Origin: Microcebus murinus
Lineage: Eukaryota; Chordata; Mammalia; Primates; Cheirogaleidae
Direction: 5' to 3'
DNA length: 64,000 nucleotides
Assembly: GCF_040939455.1 (NCBI RefSeq)
Contig: NC_134104.1
Location: forward strand, 142,760,501-142,824,500
The notes below the pieces were generated by a model that was not told the origin of the DNA, did no database searches, and worked only from the letters and a program-made list of their open reading frames with translations. Made by a program: the position numbers and the translations under genes. Below are positions 1 to 11,504 of this stretch, one piece after another; positions within the stretch are counted from its first letter, which is position 1; each line of letters starts with the position of its first letter.

Positions 1-101
1 TATCTGGGCACTCTTATAACCATGATTCAAGCATTGTAAAAGCTTCATGTAACCAAAATTATTTGTACCCCATACTACTTTGAAAAAAAAAAAAAAAAAA
101 G
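1..101 (+). mobile_element. L1 3' UTR end with poly(A) tail, cut by the window start
   Basis: The stretch matches, step for step, the tail of the better-preserved L1 at 25380-25489: TATCTGGGCA, then CTTATAACC, then CATGTAACCAAAA, then TGTACCCCATA, then an A run of about 18. It is therefore the 3' end of a + strand L1 of a non-human primate subfamily. The sequence directly after the A run is Tigger1-type DNA (see next entry), so the L1 very likely inserted into that older transposon. The 5' part of both elements lies to the left of the window. Confidence 0.8.
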
Positions 102-2011
102 CTAGCAACAACTAAACTTAGTGAAGAAGATATGTCAAAAGCCAAGATAGGACAAAAGTTAGGCCTTTTGTGCCAAACAGTTTGCCAAGTTGTATATCCA
201 AAATAAAGTTTCTTGAAGGAAATTAAAAATACTACTACAGTAAACACATGAATGATAAGAAAGCAAAACCACCTTAGAAGATCAAGCAGGCACAACATTC
301 TCTTAGCCAAAGCCTAATCCAGAGCAAGGCCTTAACTCTCTTCAATTCTGTGAAGGCTGAAAGAGGCAAGGGAGCTGCAAAAGAAAAATGTGAAGCTAGA
401 TATGGTCAGTTCATGAGGTTTAAGGAAAGAAGTTGTCTTCATAACTTAAAAGTGAAAGGTGAAGCAACAAGTGCTGATGCAGAAGCTGCAGCAAGCTATC
501 CAGAAGACCTAGCTAAATAGTTAATGAAGGTGGCTACACTAAACAAGAGATTTTAAATGTAGACAAGACAGTCTTGTGTTAGAAGAAGATGCCATCTAGG
601 ACTTTCATATCTAGAGAGAAGTAGTCAAGGTAGGCAAAGCTCAAAGATTCAAAAAATAGGCTGACTCTCTTGTTAGGAGCTAATGCAACTGGTGATGCAA
701 CTGGTTGAAGGAGCTAATGCAACTGGTTGAATGCTCATTTACTATTCCAAAAACCATAGGACCCTTAAGAATTATGCTAAATCTACTCTACGTGTGCTCT
801 ATATATGGAAAAACAAAGCCTGGATGACTGCACATTTGTGTATAGCTGGTTTACTGAATATTTGAAGCCTACTGTTCAGACTTGCTGCTCAGGAAAAAAG
901 ATTTCTTTCAAAATATTACTGTTCATTGACAGTTCACCTGGTCACCCAAGAGCTCTGATGGAGATGTACAAGGACATTAATGTTGTTCTCATGCTGCCTT
1001 GTTCTCACAACATTGATTCTGCAGTCCATGGGTCAAGGTGTAATTTTTGACTTTCAAGTCTTATTACTTAAAAAATATATTTCATAAAGCAATGCCTGCC
1101 ATGGATAGTGATTCCTCTGATGGATCTGGGCAAAGTAAATTGAAAAGCTTCTAGAAGTAATTCATCATTGTAGATGTCATTAAGAACATTTGTGACATGG
1201 GAGGAGATCAAAACGGGAGTTTAGAAAAAGTTGATTCCAACACTTATGGTTGAGTTTTAAGAGTTCAAGATTTCAGTGGAGGAAGTAATTGCAGATGTGG
1301 TGAAAATAGCAAGATAACTAAAATTAGAAGTGGTACCTGAAGATGAGACTGAATTGCTACAATCTCATGATAAAACTTGAGTGAATGAGGAGTTGCTTCT
1401 TACAGATAGAAAGAAAGTGATCTCTTGAGATGGAATCTACTCCTGGTGAAGATGCTGTGAATATTGTTGAAATGACAAAAACAGTTTTAGGATATTATGT
1501 AAATTTAGTAGGTAAAGCCATGGCAGGGTTTTAGAGGATTTACTTTCAATTTAGAAACAAGTTCCACTGTGGATAAAATGCTATTAAATGGCATCACATG
1601 TGACAGCGAAATTTTCATTAAAGGATAAGCCAGTCAATTTGGCTAACTTCATTGTTGTCTTATTTTATGAAATTACCACAGCCACTTCCAGCTTCAGCAA
1701 CCACTATCCTTATCAGTCAGTAGCCATCAACGTTGAGGCAAGACCCTCCACCAGCAAAAAGATTATGTTTTTGCTTACAGTTCAGATGATCGTTGGCATT
1801 TTATTTAGCAATAAAATATTTTTTAATTGATGTCTACATTGTTTTTGTAGACATATGCAATTGCATACCTAATAGATTACAGTATAGTGTAAACATAACT
1901 TTACAGGCAACAAGAAACTAAAAAATTTGTGTGACTCACTTTATTGTAATATGCGCTTTATTATAGTAGTCTGGACCTGAACCCGTAATATCTCTGAGGT
2001 ATGCTTGTGTG
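102..2011 (+). mobile_element. Tigger1-type DNA transposon (pogo superfamily), degraded, 3' part
   Basis: Long stretches agree with the Tigger1 consensus as I remember it: the transposase body (TTAACTCTCTTCAATTCTGTGAAGG near 330; CTGACTCTCTTGTTAGGAGC near 661; GTCACCCAAGAGCTCTGATG near 941) and the 3' terminal inverted repeat region (GTCTGGACCTGAACCCG to GAGGTATGC, about 1970-2005). The fragment at 805-1050 still encodes peptide [11 protein letters not shown], which corresponds to one acidic position of the DDE catalytic core of pogo/Tigger transposases, but stops and frameshifts break the frame before and after it. A segment near 270-280 is missing compared with the consensus, and 676-731 contains a small internal duplication. 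The copy cannot be active. Its first few hundred bases are outside the window, left of the L1 tail. Confidence 0.85.
676..731 (+). repeat. Small internal tandem duplication inside Tigger1
   Basis: GGAGCTAATGCAACTGGT occurs at 676-693 and again at 710-727, with a partial copy (GATGCAACTGGTTGAA, 694-709) between them. The consensus has only one such unit, so this is a local duplication within the dead transposon. Confidence 0.75.
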
Positions 2012-2790
2012 CACCTACTAGCAGAGCCCCAAAATACATGAAGCAAAATATGACAGAACTGAAGGGAAAATAGATGATTCAACAGTAATATTGGGACACT
2101 TTATTAGCCCAATTTCAATTATGAATAGAACAAGTAGACAGAAAATTAAGAAGAAAATATAAGACTTGGAAAACACTATAAACAAACTAGATTTAACAAC
2201 CTTCTATAGAGCATTCCACCCAACAATAGCAGAATACACATACTTCTCAACATTCTGCACATTCAACATTCTCCAAAATATGCCTTATGCAAGGCCACAA
2301 AATAAGCCTCAGTGCATTTTAAAAGATTGAAAACATACAAAGTGTCTTCTCTGACAACAATGAAATGAAATAAAAATCAGTAGCAGAAAAAATTTAGAAA
2401 ATTCACAAGTAAGTGGAAATAAAATAATACACTCTAAGTTACCAATGGCTCAAAGAAAATATCAGAATGGAAATTAGAAAATACTTTGAGATTAATGAAA
2501 AAAAGATATACCATAATAAACTTATGAAATGCAGCTGAAACACTGCTCAGGGGAAATATATAGCTCTATACACCTATATTTAAAAAGATGAGAGATCACA
2601 AATAACCTTACCTACTTTATTTAATACATTGGGGGAAAAATAGCAAGATACACCTAAAGCAAACAAAAGAAAGGAAATAATGGAGATTAGAGGGGTATTA
2701 ATGAAATAGAGAGTGAAAAGGCAATAGAAAAAATATTTTTGGTTCTTGACAAGGTCAACAAAATTGAAAAACTTCCTGGTTTGCACTAGT
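2012..2790 (+). mobile_element. Old L1 ORF2 fragment (endonuclease to linker region)
   Basis: Typical L1 ORF2 wording is visible despite decay: a stretch beginning CCCCAAAATACATGAAGCAAAAT, then GACAGAACTGAAGGGAAAATAGA, TTCCACCCAACAATAGCAGAATACACA, AGGCCACAAAATAAG, GAACTAGAA-like linker remnants, and AAAGAAAGGAAATAATGGAGATTAGAG near 2667. It lacks both ends and any open frame. It abuts the 3' end of the Tigger copy. Confidence 0.75.
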
Positions 2791-3215
2791 ATGCTAAGTA
2801 GCCAAAATGAAAACTAGGCAATATTCTGGTAAGCTAGGAATCATGTAGTAATACTTTAATTAAAGGATTAATGTTATTACAGGTAGAAATTTGAAACATC
2901 AAACATCATTTCTTTGAATAAGCTATTTTTTTAAAAAAGTGGTATCAGAAAACCGCCAGGTAAAATGCAAGTGGGTGGTCTAATGACTTCTACCTTTCCC
3001 TAGTGAGCAAGGGTGAGTTTATTAATGTAGCAAATTTGTCACACTGAAAACTTTCATGGCCAGACATAAAATGTGAGAAAAAGTTAGCTTTGGTTGGATA
3101 TTTCAGTCCAACATATGTAGAAGGAAGCAAGCAGGGTAGAAAGCTTCCAGGCATTGTGGCATCATGAAAGGATAGGTTTTGATGTGCTGGGCATGGGCTC
3201 TATCTGTAATTACAG
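2791..3215. other. No feature recognised
   Basis: AT-rich DNA without a recognisable gene or repeat; it may contain decayed repeats below my detection. Confidence 0.4.
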
Positions 3216-3219
3216 CAGT

Positions 3220-3440
3220 AACAAAAGCAATATATAGTAACAGTTACTGGGAGTTTATTCCAGGCATCGTGCTAAGAACTTAATATACAATAACTCAAAA
3301 GAGCTATATTATTTCATTCTGCAAGAGAGAAAATATATTAAGTAGCACATATAACTTACCTAAGGTCACAGGTAGCCAGGATTCTATTTTATGCACTCTG
3401 ACTCCAAAGTTGAAGTGCTTTAATGCTACCCTACATTCAG
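3220..3440 (+). mobile_element. MIR SINE, + orientation
   Basis: The order of core pieces follows MIR: TTACTGGGAGTTTATTCCAGGCATCGTGCTAAGAACTT, TAACTCAA, ATTTCATTCTGCA (the AGATGAGGAA region is decayed), CTTACCTAAGGTCACAGGTAGCCAGGATTC, CTCTGACTCCAAAGTTGAAGTGCTTTAATGCTACCC. It is close to full length. Confidence 0.75.
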
Positions 3441-4235
3441 AAATGGGAAACTCAAATCCTCACTTATGCCAGGAGATGATATTATATAAGTGACTAATGC
3501 TTGTTGAATATATAACAATCAAGAGAGATGGGGCCCTGTGAAAAAAAGACAATCTCATGCTTATTCTTTATAAAGGCTTTATTTTAGTTTGCTTTGTTTT
3601 GTTCTTTTTTTAATTTTAAAACATCCACTGGCCAAATACATATTTAGCACATAGTTGCCAGTTGACAACCTCCCAAAGAGCAAAAACAGGGCATAGTGGA
3701 GTTTTTATGAAGTCAGACCCAGACAACTAGTCTTTTTTTTTTTTTTTTCCCCTTTCCTCTTCTGGAAAATAAGTGGATCATTTCCAATTAAAACCTGTGT
3801 CAACTATGAAAGAAAGATATGGGGGCTAATGTCCATAGGGCTTGCCCTTTCTCATTCTCTGTTCAAATCTTCCATTTCCAGACACATTCTGCAACATGCT
3901 ACAGAAAAAAAAAAAAAAACAAAAAACAAAGATCAAGCATCCACTTAATTGGTAGGATTTAAGCCCTCTAAACCTAGGAATTAGGACCATGAGATTCAAA
4001 ATCATAGAGATGGCCCTTTCTATTTCCCCATTTTACTGTCCAGGGTAGCTTTCCCTTAATCAATTTTCATTGCATGTAATAGAATGAGCAAGGGGAGAGA
4101 AGCTTTATCCTTATAAATGCGAAATAAAAAGCTGAAACATTCTGTTTTTCCTCAGCTTTGCCTCATATTTACTCTCCTGTGCAACTCTGTACTCTCTCTC
4201 TCTCCTTGTTGGCACATCCGTCTCATAATAGAGAC
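3441..4235. other. No gene; T-rich and A-rich runs only
   Basis: The stretch has a T run at about 3731-3748 and an A run at about 3905-3919, either of which could be the tail of an unrecognised retroelement. Opposed small frames at 4111-4404 have no recognisable protein similarity. Confidence 0.4.
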
Positions 4236-4239
4236 AGTA

Positions 4240-4460
4240 CTGATGAGGGTCTATAAACTTAGGTTTTATAGTCAAAGAAACCCAGATTTGATTCCTCACT
4301 CTGCTCTTAAAGGCTATATGTGTGAAAGTTCTTTCATTTATGAGAACTTTGGCTTCCTTATATGTAAAAATCAAGATAGTATTACCTGTAAAAGATTGTT
4401 GTAAAGATTAAATGAGCTAATAGCTTGTGCATTGTAAATGTTCAGTAAAAAGCCCTTGTT
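4240..4460 (-). mobile_element. MIR SINE, reverse orientation
   Basis: Read on the + strand it shows the MIR complement: CCCAGATTTGATTCCTCACTCTGCTC, TGTGAAAGTTCTTTCATTTATGAGAACTTTGGCTTCCTTATATGTAAAA, ATAGTATTACCTGTAAAAGATTGTTGTAAAGATTAAATGAG, and TGTAAATGTTCAGTAAA. Confidence 0.7.
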
Positions 4461-4715
4461 ATGATTGTCTCCACCTTTCAACCTACCCAACTCTGGACAC
4501 TCAACTCCACTATTTTTCCATCATCAAATCTTTAGTTATCTCAATAGACAGACATATGTTTTTTTTTGCTTCTCCTTTGTGTTTATAAGCCTCTCATTTC
4601 AATCGATGTCTTAGGAGCAATTGTACTAATATAATTCTTATACACTTATAAGACCTATTCCAATAGGTATCATAGAAATAGTTATGCAATTTCTTATTTT
4701 TCTGCAATTAATTAA

Positions 4716-5010
<295 letters not shown>

Positions 5011-5139
5011 TTTTCTATATTTTAATTTATAATGTTGTAAAAGTATAAGCTGTGAATTATTTACCATTTATATCCATTGATGTCCAGTATAGTATCTTGT
5101 TGATAGTAATCACTCAAAAAACATTTATTGAATAAATTC

Positions 5140-5585
5140 AATACTCTTCCAAGCCTTTTACTGAGGCATAACATACAAATGTTTAATTCTAAAACTTATA
5201 AGTGTACAAGATGATGAGAAGATATAAAGTGAACACCCCTATGTAAGGCACCACTAAGGTTAAGTAACAGATATTACTAGCATATTGCTAGCAGTGCAGA
5301 AGTCTCTGGAACCCTACCAATTATTGCTGCCACCTCCCACACTGATAATCACTATCCTGAAATCTAACAACCTACAGTAGTTTAGTTTTGTCTATGTTTT
5401 AACCATGTGCATCTATGTGTATAATAATATGCACAAATAAGAGTGTTTATTGTATTTGTCCTCTGATCAATAATATTATGTATATTAATACATTCCATTG
5501 TATGCAAAGATATCCATTCATTGTAATTGCCAGTAGCATTTTACTCTGTGAATATTCCATCATCTCTCCATTATAGTGCTAATAG
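5140..5585 (-). mobile_element. Old L1M-type 3' end, reverse orientation
   Basis: The stretch starts with TTTTACTGAGGCATAACATACAA and runs through AAGTGTACAAGATGATGAG, CACCCCTATGTAAGGCACCAC, TGATAATCACTATCCTGAA and GTTTTGTCTATG to GCATTTTACTCTGTGAATATTCC. This matches the complement of a mammalian-wide L1 3' UTR and the end of ORF2 (the AGCCATAAAAAGGAATG area). It is immediately followed by L1 ORF2 sequence in the opposite direction (5590-6130). Confidence 0.6.
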
Positions 5586-5589
5586 AAAT

Positions 5590-6130
5590 CTGGGTTATTT
5601 CTTCTATATGGAAATTTAAAAATACACTCTTAAATAACCCACAGGACAAGGATGATACAATGGAAATTAGGTGCCATTAATGCCATGCTTAGATAGAAAT
5701 TTATAGCCTTTGGTGCATACATTAGAAAAGAAGAATGCTCAAATATAAATCAATAAGCTTAGCATGTACACTGAGAAGTTAGAAAAAGAATAAACTTAAT
5801 TCAAGGAAAGTAGAGAAAGAAAATAATAAAGATAAGCCTATAATATAATAAAATGGAGAAAACACACGATAGAGTATCAATAAAGTCAAAAGGAAAATTC
5901 TTTGAAAAGAATATTCAAAATGACAAACTTTACCTAAAATAACAAAGAGCAATAAGAAACAAGGTTCAATTACAAGTACAAATAAGAGAAAAGGGAACAT
6001 CACTACAGATCCTATATTCACAAAAAAGATAATAAGATATTCTGAACAACTTTATATCAATAACGTATGAAATGTTATATGAAATGAAAGATTATAGAAA
6101 AATATAACAAAAACAAATACATACAAATAT
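5590..6130 (+). mobile_element. Old L1 ORF2 fragment, + orientation (linker to RT start)
   Basis: ORF2 landmarks are visible: ACATTAGAAAAGAAGAATGCTCAAATATAAATCAATAAGC, GAAAGAAAATAATAAAGAT, ATTCTTTGAAAAGAATATTCAAAATGACAAAC, GGGAACATCACTACAGATCCTATA, and CTGAACAACTTTATATCAATAA. With the reverse 3' end just before it, the pair has the order expected of one minus-strand L1 with an inverted 5' part. Two independent fragments are also possible. Confidence 0.65.
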
Positions 6131-8300
6131 TAAGAACCTGACATTTTTAGCACCTATTGCAATAAAGGAGTTAAGAGGAAACAAAAGTGAACAATATTTG
6201 TCTTTGATTTGAAGAATCATGTGATCTAGTGGAGTAATTCACATGCACACAAATTTGCAACAAGAGGTAGAATATAATAGAGAATATAAGCCATGTAGAT
6301 ATTGTATTTTGAGCATTTCTGAATTCCAATAAAGTTTTTTTCAGACCTACTGAAGAAAACAAAAAATTCTAGACAGGATATTGTTAAAAAAAATGACAGC
6401 ATTCAAAACCTAACAATATAATAAGGTGTTATTCCTACAAAACTTGAAGGGAAAATGAGAACTTAGAGATGAACAGTTTAGCTTTTCCTGGAGGACATTA
6501 ACTTATCCTGAAAATTTGTGCTTTTCTTTTGTATCTCTCTTGGATAACAGGAAAGAAATTAGAGACCAAGATCTAAACAACATTGGGAACATACCCCACA
6601 ATTACCTAGTTCCCTAAAGCACTAAATTCTCAAGATTAGATTGAATCAGATTATATTGGGAATTTTTCTAGCCTAGTTTTATATAGACTGGGTAGTCTAA
6701 GGAAGCCCATTACTCAAATTTTGTTTAAGGTGGTTTAAGACAGATATTGCCCCTAGGTACTTTGAAAAAGTGAGTACAAATCCTCTATAAAGAAGCACAC
6801 ATTTGTCCATGACCTCATGTTATTCCTAAATATAATTTTATAAATATAAAATGAGCATCAAACCATGGAAGCAAACAAAGAAACAAGATACCATGAGCAA
6901 AAGGTGATGGAAGCAGATAAGCAAAGACTTTAGGTATTTAGAGTTATTACACACATTTTAGGGGAAAAATACAAGCTAAAAATATCTTTATGTAACAAGA
7001 AAATATAAAGCTTGGTAAATACTCTGTTATGATTGATTATTCAAAACAGAAAGAAATAGAATTCAGTGGTGAGAATGACATAAGTTTCCTGAATGTAGCC
7101 ACATGTAAATTGGTCTAGGAGAATTTTTATAAGAAAAATATAATACAAAGTGCCTTTCAGATGGGAAAAATCTTCTGACTAAAGATATGAGGGCATGAAA
7201 GCATTAAGTGTTTATTCAAAGTGAAGAGCAGTCTATGTCAGTAAATAGATTATGTAAGAGGGACGGATAGAAGAGAGGTTGGTGAGGGAGGTTAAAATGT
7301 AACTCTTCACAATTACTGAATTGAAATTATTATTATTATTACCACTTTTCCTATCTCCAAATTTAACCACTTCTCTTATCCAAAACCTAAATAAAACTTA
7401 TCATGTAGCCTTGTCATCCAGAGGGCTTTCAGCATAATTATTACAGGTGACCAGAGGACAGACCTGGGAATAATGTCCCAGAAGAAAGAAGAAAGCAAAA
7501 CACAAATTACTATTTAAAAATTAACTGAAAAAAAGCATTGAATCTTGAATCGTCCTAAAGTGTCTTTAAAATTCCATGGTGGGTGATGAAAAAATATACC
7601 TTTGGTAGAAGTTTTAAATTCTTAGCATGCTCAGTGGTCATGCAATGAACAAGGGAGTGAATCATAATTCATGGTTTGAGAAGATACCACAACTATATAT
7701 TTGCAATTCTAGATATAACTGTCTGGTTAGAATAGTAAAATGTGATAGGATCAGGCACTATTTTTGATATATCTATCATCTCATGCAATTTCAATGTTAC
7801 ATATGTGGCAAATAACAATGATTATATATTTATAGTTAAAGAATATGTTTTCTCTTTAAGATGATAGAATGAAAACTACACTGAGAAGAGGGAAAAGGTT
7901 TATGCCTTTGTCAGCACGGAAAATTTAGTCAAATTTCTGAATGATAACAAATGGATGGAACTGGATTAATGGAAAAACTGGAGCAAAAGAAAGAGCCAAT
8001 AAATAATGCCTTTGGGAAATGTCTGAAGATGAGAAATGCCCTTCCCCGAACAGAGATATTCCAACTTAGGGAAGTTCAGGGAGGGGGAATGAGAGGGACA
8101 GAAACCGAAACGGTTAATTTAAAACTATATAACAAATGTATCATTCACCACATCCCTTCCCTTCTCTACCTTTCTGTATGATGAGCCACTGATTCAGCTC
8201 ATTCAACTTTCAGAATGAAAATGAAAGGAATCTCTCTAAAGAAATAAGGTAATCTCCCCAGGGAGAAATTAAAGCTCCCAGAGTGATTATGGAAAACTGT
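6131..8300. other. No gene or clear repeat recognised
   Basis: AT-rich DNA with a short TTA microsatellite near 7326-7340. Short frames (for example 7951-8181) have no recognisable similarity, and I cannot assign any element here. Confidence 0.4.
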
Positions 8301-8309
8301 CTCTGGAAC

Positions 8310-8521
8310 AAATACTTTCAAATTGTAATGACTTAAAACAGGGATTTATTCTCTATTATTTCTCTTGATTCTGTGCATGAGGAATTAGGGCAGAGCTCAG
8401 CTGAGTGGTTCTCCTGCACATTACTTTGGCTGAGGTTGCTCACTCAGCTGCATTTAGCTGGCAGTCGGACTGAGCTACAAGGCTTTACCCATATGTGTGG
8501 TGCCTCAGTGCTCCTCCATGT

Positions 8522-8584
<63 letters not shown>

Positions 8585-8660
8585 ATTGTCTGTTGTGATA
8601 CAGTAGTTTACCCAAGATGTTCTACAGCCTAGCACCTGGCTTCCCAAGGAGATCATTCCT
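8310..8660 (-). mobile_element. MLT1-like (ERVL-MaLR) LTR fragment, reverse orientation, split by a CT microsatellite
   Basis: Read on +, it has the complement of a MaLR-type LTR end (AATGACTTAAAACAGGGATTTATTCTC), followed by GGGCAGAGCTCAGCTGAGTGGTTCT, GCTGAGGTTGCTCACTCAGCTG and GGTGCCTCAGTGCTCCTCCATGTG, then a CT repeat and CCTGGCTTCCC. The gist fits the MLT1-type LTRs common in mammals; the subfamily is uncertain. It has no open retroviral gene. Confidence 0.5.
8523..8582. repeat. (CT)30 microsatellite
   Basis: An uninterrupted run of 30 CT units. It produces artificial frames on both strands (Leu-Ser repeats on +, Glu-Arg repeats on -) that should not be read as genes. Confidence 0.98.
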
Positions 8661-9049
8661 CATGGACAAGCTCCAATTTCAAGCCCTAAACAAAACTTGC
8701 TTACTTCAAGTTTACTAATATCCCATGGGTCAAAGCAATAGTCTTCAGCAATCTAGAAAACACACTTTCTTTAGCTTTGGAAAGAGGTAGACTGTCTATT
8801 TCTTACCCCAATCTCCTATAGTGAACTAATATGCATTGAACTAACAATCAGTCCTTACAATGAAGTGAAGGGGTTATGTGGGCATATTAAATATTGATAC
8901 ACCCATATCATATGCCTATATTTATCAGCATAGCCCTTGTTCCATAAGATGATTGAAGATAACAAACAATAAAGAGAAAACAAAGATGAACTGATAGTTC
9001 AACCTATCAGTAGCAACTTTCAAAATTGAAGGCTTTAAAACATTACATC

Positions 9050-9830
9050 CTAATTAGTAACCTGAAATTATCAAAAAATGTGTTAGATCTATAAAACAAA
9101 ATCAAATTGTTTTGAAAATAGGAGAATCACACAAGAAATAACTATTGAAGATTAAAAATATAATCACCAAAATAACAAAAGATAACCAGTAGCAGAAAAA
9201 ATTGAGAAACTTCTTGAACATAAAGAACAGAGACAGAGATGAAAAATATGTGAGGAAAATTTAAAAAAATTAAGATTCAATATAGTAACAACAAATGCAG
9301 AAAATAGAAGAGAGAAAATAATCAAATACTAGCAAAAGGAAATTTCCCAAAACTTAAGAAAGACGGTTAGTCTTAGATTACAAAAGACCTATGAAACAAA
9401 AAACAAAAACAAAAATGATTCATGCCTAAATATTTCCTCATGGGATTTGAGAAATTCAAATTAAGTGATCTTATATTAGATTCATCAATAGCGAGACTGC
9501 TTGAGCTAGACAAAGATGCAGCAATACCTTTGAACTCCTAGGTGGGAAATTATTGTTAACCTAAGACCAAATGCAGCCAAACTAAAAGTTGAAAAAAAAA
9601 AAGAGTGTTTGGTGTTTGGACAAAATAAAAAATTGCTCAGATATGGACTCTAACTTAATTTTAATTACCTTTCTTGAAAAAAAATTACTTGTGTGATCTC
9701 AGGAGAACAAAACAAAGCAAAGTAAGATCAAGAAGGAGAGAGAGGAGAGAATATGAAGGGTCCTCCCAGTGATCTAACAGACCAACTCAGGGCAATGAAA
9801 AGAAATTCCTCACTAGACTATGGTGCTGAT
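9050..9830 (+). mobile_element. HAL1/L1M-like fragment, + orientation
   Basis: Pieces follow the ORF1-to-3' order of HAL1/L1M elements: AGGAAATTTCCCAAAACTTAAGAAAG, CGAGACTGCTTGAGCTAG, GATGCAGCAATACCTTTGAACTCCTAGGTGGGAAATTATTGTTAACCTA (the AGCAATGCCTTCAAAATTCTGAGGGAAAATGATTTCCAACCTA area), AATGCAGCCAAACTAA, and TCTCAGGAGAAC. It is strongly decayed, so the limits are approximate. Confidence 0.5.
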
Positions 9831-10078
9831 TACCTGAATGGTTATGTTTATATTTAGGGAGTAAAATTGGATGGGGAGAGAAGGGAGACAAGTTTTTAAT
9901 TCTTATTTAACTTCATCAGTACTGATTGGATTGTTAATACTACTTAATATTTGTAGTGCTAAATTTACTTATACAATAATTTTAAAACAGACCCAGCAGG
10001 GGAAATTTACAATTACCTTTTTGCAATACCAAAACTTGTTTAAAGGTTAGTAAGTTTTCTATGTTACCATATTCTTTT

Positions 10079-10369
10079 CATTTACATTTTTTTTTTGAGA
10101 TGGGGTCTCACTCTGTTGTCCAGGCTGGAATGCAGTAATGAGACCATAGCTCACGGCAGCCCCCAACTCTCACCTTACTCCTAGAGTTGCTGGGATCATA
10201 GGCACTCTCCACCACATCTGGCTAAATTTTTAAATTATTTTTAGAAGTGGGGATCTCACTATGTTGCCCAGGCTGGTCTTGAACTTCTGGCCTCCAGGAA
10301 TCCTCCTACCTCAACAACTAGTTCCTGGGACTACAAGTGTGAGCCACTGTGTCTGGCTCATTTACATTT
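10079..10369 (-). mobile_element. Alu-family SINE, reverse orientation, with target site duplication
   Basis: The element reads TTTTTTTTGAGATGGGGTCTCACTCTGTTG, GGAATGCAGTAATGAGACCATAGCTCACGGCAG, CATCTGGCTAAATTTTTAAATTATTTTTAG, GGTCTTGAACTTCTGGCC and GTGAGCCACTGTGTCTGGCT. CATTTACATTT occurs at 10079-10089 and 10359-10369, directly flanking the element, which is an 11-bp perfect target site duplication. An insertion of about 10 bases (AACAACTAGT) replaces the usual end of the right monomer near 10314. Confidence 0.85.
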
Positions 10370-10820
10370 CTAAGATTATCTTTGATATAAATTTCATACC
10401 CTTTAGGATTTTCATTACTTCTTAAGTTGTGCCAGAAAGTGAACTTGACTTTTATCTCTCCCTCTAACTCTTTGGTCTTTTTCTTCTTGACCTGCCTCCC
10501 ACTCAGTGTTTCTTTGACTACACGGAGAATTGCTGACTGGAAGATACTGCCCTGAATTTCCTGTTCCACCTTTCTGATTATGCGCTAATTAAGAAAATTA
10601 AATTGCATCAAAAGTGAACCTTATTTAAAACAGGAGCATGGACAATAAACTAAACTGTTCCTTTACAGTGGCAGTGGGCAATTCACACTGAAAAGGAAAA
10701 TGAAAAGAAAAATTAAGGGAGGAAAAAGGGAGGAAAGGAGGGAAAGAGGCAATGGGGATTTAAAAACCATGAACGTAACACTTCTTGTATAAAACATCTA
10801 AAAGAGAACACTTCATTGGT
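10370..10820. other. No feature recognised
   Basis: Unassigned DNA; a purine-rich GGGAGGAAAGGAGGGAAAGAGG stretch lies at about 10720-10750. Confidence 0.4.
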
Positions 10821-10824
10821 GGCA

Positions 10825-11020
10825 ACATAGTGAGATCTCATCTCTAAAAATAATATATATATTTTTAATTAGCCAGGTATGGTAGCAAGTGCCTGTAGTC
10901 CCAGCTACTCTGGTGGCTGAGGCTGGAGGATCACTGGAGCCCAGAGCTGAGGGTTCAGTGAGGTATAATCCTGGCAATGGACTCCAGCCTGGGCTACAGA
11001 ATAAGACCTTATCTCTAATT
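10825..11020 (+). mobile_element. Alu-family right-monomer-type fragment, + orientation
   Basis: The sequence GGCAACATAGTGAGATCTCATCTCT, AAAAATAATATATATA, AATTAGCCAGGTATGGTAGCAAGTGCCTGTAGTCCCAGCTACTC, GGAGGATCACTGGAGCCC and CTCCAGCCTGGGCTACAGAATAAGA is an Alu lacking its first part. It stands in the opposite orientation to the Alu at 10079-10369. Confidence 0.8.
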
Positions 11021-11029
11021 TCATTGGGC

Positions 11030-11300
11030 AACAAGTCATGTTTTGTGGACATTATCTGATTAAAACTGATGACATTCAACAAGCTGAGAACAATAACAAA
11101 GTTTGTCATACAATATCGCATATTATAATTAAAAACCTTCACTTTGAAACCTTACAGATCTATCTAGAAAAGGCTCGAAAACTTTATGAAAGAAACAAAG
11201 ATGAAAGTGAATTTGTATATGTGTGATAATTGCGAAGATCTCTCCATCTTTTTAAGTAATTTGAGGTTTATTTTAAAAATTGGAATAAAATTTGAGCTAT
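11030..11300 (+). other. Unassigned 62-codon frame with an internal acceptor-like site
   Basis: A frame at 11038-11226 starts at ATG and ends in TGA. Its second half follows a pyrimidine-poor CCTTACAG (acceptor-like, 11150-11157) and reads LEKARKLYERNKDESEF, a charged helix-like segment. I do not recognise a family. The frame is short, AT-rich and has no promoter or donor that I can support, so it may be chance or the remnant of a processed copy. Confidence 0.15.
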
Positions 11301-11504
11301 GTAGTCAAGCCAAACCTATCTGACTCCTGCACTTGATGGTCAGCCTTTTCCCAGGCACAGGGAGATATGACTATCTCACAATTGAGAAGAATCCAGTTCA
11401 ACATGTATGCAAAAGTATCAAACTATATGCTGTCAGTTACATTTTTGCAGAGTAGAAACCTCTATTACATATATGGCAGATCCCAAAGCCTATGCCCTTG
11501 GTAC

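Noticed and set aside
805..1050. Possible domesticated transposase gene
   Set aside because: Tigger-derived host genes exist, but here the frame covers only a small part of the transposase, with stops and frameshifts on both sides, so it is a dead copy.
4111..4404. Two opposed 87-95 codon frames
   Set aside because: They overlap each other and a reverse MIR; no family likeness.
8373..8656. Opposed frames with long Leu-Ser and Glu-Arg stretches
   Set aside because: They are translations of the (CT)30 microsatellite.
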